NCBI GenBank assembly: GCA_017613485.1
Contig: JAGADS010000122.1
Span: 1 to 7,744 of the forward strand
DNA: 7,744 nt
Direction of reading: 5' to 3'
DNA from: Treponema sp.
Lineage (GTDB): Bacteria > Spirochaetota > Spirochaetia > Treponematales > Treponemataceae
Under the pieces are notes generated by a model, which searched no databases, was not told the DNA's origin, and saw only the letters and a list, made by a program, of their open reading frames with translations. Below, piece after piece: positions 6,612 through 7,744 of this stretch. The stretch's first letter is position 1. Each line of letters starts with the position of its first letter. Position numbers and translations under genes: made by a program.

Positions 6612-6941
6612 TTAATCTGTTATCGTAATCATACTTATTAGTTTTTCTTTTTGAGTTTGTCCACGATAGTGATCTTTACATCCGATTATTACAGTATTTG
6701 AATCTCCTGTTTTTTCATTTTTTTGGTATTGGTAGATTAAACGGTTTTTGTCATCTATTCGACGAGAATAATTTCCTTTATAATCTCCTTTTAGAACTTC
6801 GGGTTTTCCTAGTCCGTTAAGAGGGCCGTCTCGTTGTATCGATGCAATTAGATTGTTTATTTTTTCATATTTTGATCTATCTTCGCGGAGCCAGCTTTTA
6901 TAATCTTCAAAACCTTTACTGTTAAATACTGTATATTGCAT
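6612..6941 (-). CDS. YoeB/Txe-like mRNA-interferase toxin
   Basis: This 109-residue protein of the RelE superfamily, YoeB/Txe branch, would cut mRNA at the ribosome. The YoeB pattern is clear: 'FEDYKSWLREDRSKYEKINNL' near the N-terminus (broken here at DR), 'GLGKPEVLKGDYKGNYSRRI' (43-62), 'KNRLIYQY' (65-72) and 'IIGCKDHY' (85-92). By alignment with E. coli YoeB (E46, R65, H83, Y84), the catalytic residues would be Glu48, Arg67, His91 and Tyr92, all present. YoeB normally ends at this His-Tyr, but here 17 more residues follow. The ATG has an AAGGGG SD and sits a few bases after a perfect promoter, making the toxin the first gene. A YefM-type antitoxin, usually upstream, is absent. The family call is strong; whether it is active is unclear. 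Confidence 0.87.
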   Translation of the reverse strand: MQYTVFNSKGFEDYKSWLREDRSKYEKINNLIASIQRDGPLNGLGKPEVLKGDYKGNYSRRIDDKNRLIYQYQKNEKTGDSNTVIIGCKDHYRGQTQKEKLISMITITD

Positions 6942-6964
6942 AAAACCCCTTTACTGCAAAAAAA

Positions 6965-6993
6965 ATTATAACATGCATATTATTTTCTGTCAA
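6965..6993 (-). promoter_or_regulatory. Perfect consensus sigma-70 promoter for the toxin operon
   Basis: On the minus strand TTGACA (6993-6988) and TATAAT (6970-6965) are separated by exactly 17 bp, the full sigma-70 consensus. Transcription would start near 6958, leaving a leader of about 16 nt before the toxin ATG. Such a promoter should be strong unless repressed. A TATGCATG stretch in the spacer could be part of an operator, but no clear operator dyad is seen. Confidence 0.85.
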
Positions 6994-7033
6994 AAATAAC
7001 CTAATCGTTGGCCAAATTTCTAAATCATTTACT

Positions 7034-7051
7034 AAGACTTTTCTATTCCAT
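7034..7051 (-). pseudogene. Relic of a second AAA-gene start, stop at codon 3
   Basis: Read on the minus strand, repeat copy 2 ends with an AAGGAGGT SD (7059-7066), a 7-nt spacer and ATG at 7049-7051. The 18 bases from that ATG match the first 18 bases of the AAA gene at 14 positions, including ATGGA and AGTCTT, but the third codon is TAG. Similarity is not traceable further down. It appears to be the decayed head of a duplicated or paralogous AAA operon. Confidence 0.5.
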
Positions 7052-7058
7052 CTTCTAA

Positions 7059-7130
7059 ACCTCCTTTAATGTACTTCCATAAATATACAGTCAAGAGGTA
7101 GCCTGGTGGTCGCTTAACGGGCGACTTTTG
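7059..7130. repeat. 72-bp direct repeat, copy 2
   Basis: This is the second copy of the AAA-gene leader; the last 54 bp (7077-7130) are identical to 4724-4777 and the copies start 2,353 bp apart. Sequence outside 7130 is unrelated to that beyond 4777. On the minus strand it leads into an SD and ATG with an immediate stop, and then, after about 55 bp, the promoter of the toxin operon. Confidence 0.9.
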
Positions 7131-7141
7131 TATATAAAGAT

Positions 7142-7374
7142 TGAAAGGCAGGTGCAGAGATTTAGAAAACTTAAAATATTAAAATAGTTATTGATGAAGC
7201 CCTTCCATTCCCGGCGGGAACCGGGCCAAGCCTACATGATGTGCGGTATAAGGTATTTGACTCGCTGTGCTCGCTCCGTACAAATGTATGCTCGTCCCGA
7301 ACCCCGCCTGCATTACAGTGCTTCCTCAATCATTTGTTTACCTTATATTAAACATTTAAAGCACCTGCCTTTCA
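7142..7374. repeat. 233-bp imperfect palindrome with 14-bp terminal inverted repeats
   Basis: The ends TGAAAGGCAGGTGC (7142-7155) and GCACCTGCCTTTCA (7361-7374) are perfect inverted repeats. Further inward, pairing arms are 7190-7200 with 7320-7330 (10 of 11), 7223-7237 with 7284-7298 (12 of 15) and 7240-7246 with 7276-7282 (6 of 7). They leave a 29-nt centre holding a CTCGCT direct repeat. The middle is GC-rich against AT-rich surroundings. This nested symmetry fits a MITE-like non-coding element or a long structured RNA. No target-site duplication is evident, and I see no convincing gene in it. Confidence 0.6.
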
Positions 7375-7625
7375 CAGTCTTTTCATACGAAAGAAAAACA
7401 AAGAAAAAACAACATGAAGGAGAGAGGATTAATATTGTTTAAGGGGAGCTTGATGAATCGTCAACCTGTCGGAATTTCCGACAGGTTCAAAAAGAAGGCA
7501 AAAGGGAAGTGTACAGAGAACTTTCTTTTTATAACCTTGATCTGGATTTATTAAGTAAAAAAGAGGACTGAAAAACGAGGTAATTCAAAAAAATGGTAAA
7601 AACATCACTACTGTCCAAAATAATT
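7375..7625. other. Non-coding stretch, no convincing gene
   Basis: This is A-rich sequence with short frames only. Two things can be seen: the strong hairpin at 7463-7487, and a 33-codon frame (7453-7554) behind a GGGGAG sequence that overlaps it. Neither makes a supported gene. Confidence 0.5.
7463..7487. other. Strong short hairpin without a T-run
   Basis: AACCTGTCGG and CCGACAGGTT form a perfect 10-bp stem around the 5-nt loop AATTT. On neither strand is it followed by a run of T, so it is not an ordinary intrinsic terminator. It could be an RNA structure or a protein-binding dyad. Confidence 0.6.
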
Positions 7626-7744
7626 TCATAACCCCAGCTCCGGTTGTAAATTACTGACAGCAAGAACTTTTTCAGGCGGACTTCCTGCAAACCATTCGAA
7701 CAAATCCTTCCGCTGGAAAAGGCAGACTGAAATCTCGCAGATAA
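7626..7744 (-). CDS. Possible C-terminal end of a protein (cut by window edge)
   Basis: A minus-strand frame is open from the window edge to TGA at 7626-7628, encoding 38-39 residues. The tail includes 'KDLFEWFAGSPPEKVLAVS' and has a more protein-like composition than the other frames at this edge. I recognise no family, and the length is too short to be sure that it is coding. If real, it runs in the same direction as the toxin operon and lies upstream of it. Confidence 0.25.
   Translation of the reverse strand, partial: ICEISVCLFQRKDLFEWFAGSPPEKVLAVSNLQPELGL

Noticed and set aside
6942..7051. A hidden YefM/Phd antitoxin upstream of the toxin
   Set aside because: All minus-strand frames here are short and lack YefM-like motifs; the space is taken up by the promoter and the dead AAA start.
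7191..7442. 83-codon plus-strand frame
   Set aside because: It lies mostly inside the imperfect palindrome, has low-complexity Arg/Lys-rich content, and has no SD or family resemblance.
7453..7554. 33-codon frame starting ATG behind GGGGAG
   Set aside because: It is too short and unrecognised, and its start region is occupied by the hairpin; I kept it only as a remark.

Overview
The window looks like chromosomal DNA from a flagellated, moderately AT-rich bacterium with strong Shine-Dalgarno (SD) sequences. A spirochaete such as Treponema would fit the gene content, but this is a weak inference and nothing here is species-diagnostic. No rRNA, tRNA, CRISPR array or transposase gene is visible.

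Layout. (1) 1-720: the 5' end of an acyl-CoA synthetase gene on the minus strand, then a divergent intergenic region. That region holds an extended -10 promoter for the synthetase and a good sigma-70 promoter followed by a terminator-like hairpin on the plus strand. (2) 721-2214: a complete sodium:alanine/glycine symporter gene (AGCS family), the only clear plus-strand gene. (3) 2240-2494: the decayed C-terminal end of an SGNH/GDSL esterase, minus strand. (4) 2530-4701: a two-gene minus-strand operon encoding a classical AAA ATPase followed by a most unusual fusion protein. Its first ~330 residues match the cytosolic domain of the type III export gate protein FlhA, and its last ~65 residues are a sigma-70 region 4. 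(5) 4818-6993: an AT-rich, tightly packed minus-strand gene set under a perfect consensus promoter: YoeB/Txe-like RNase toxin, 51-residue small protein, 187-residue unknown protein, PD-(D/E)XK nuclease-like protein. (6) 7034-7744: a relic of a second AAA-gene start, a long imperfect palindrome, a short hairpin, and perhaps the 3' end of another minus-strand gene.

A 72-bp direct repeat (54 bp identical) lies just upstream of the AAA gene and again at the far side of the toxin/nuclease set. The second copy is followed by an SD, an ATG and about 18 bases resembling the AAA gene start, with an in-frame stop at codon 3. This suggests that the head of the AAA operon was once duplicated, or belongs to a dispersed family, and that the toxin/nuclease genes now occupy the space between the copies.

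Working idea for the novel system (inference). FlhA's cytosolic domain normally receives chaperone-substrate complexes at the flagellar export gate. Here it is soluble and joined to the sigma domain that binds -35 DNA and the RNA polymerase beta flap, beside an ATPase with a substrate-gripping pore loop. The pair could couple export-chaperone or substrate status to transcription.
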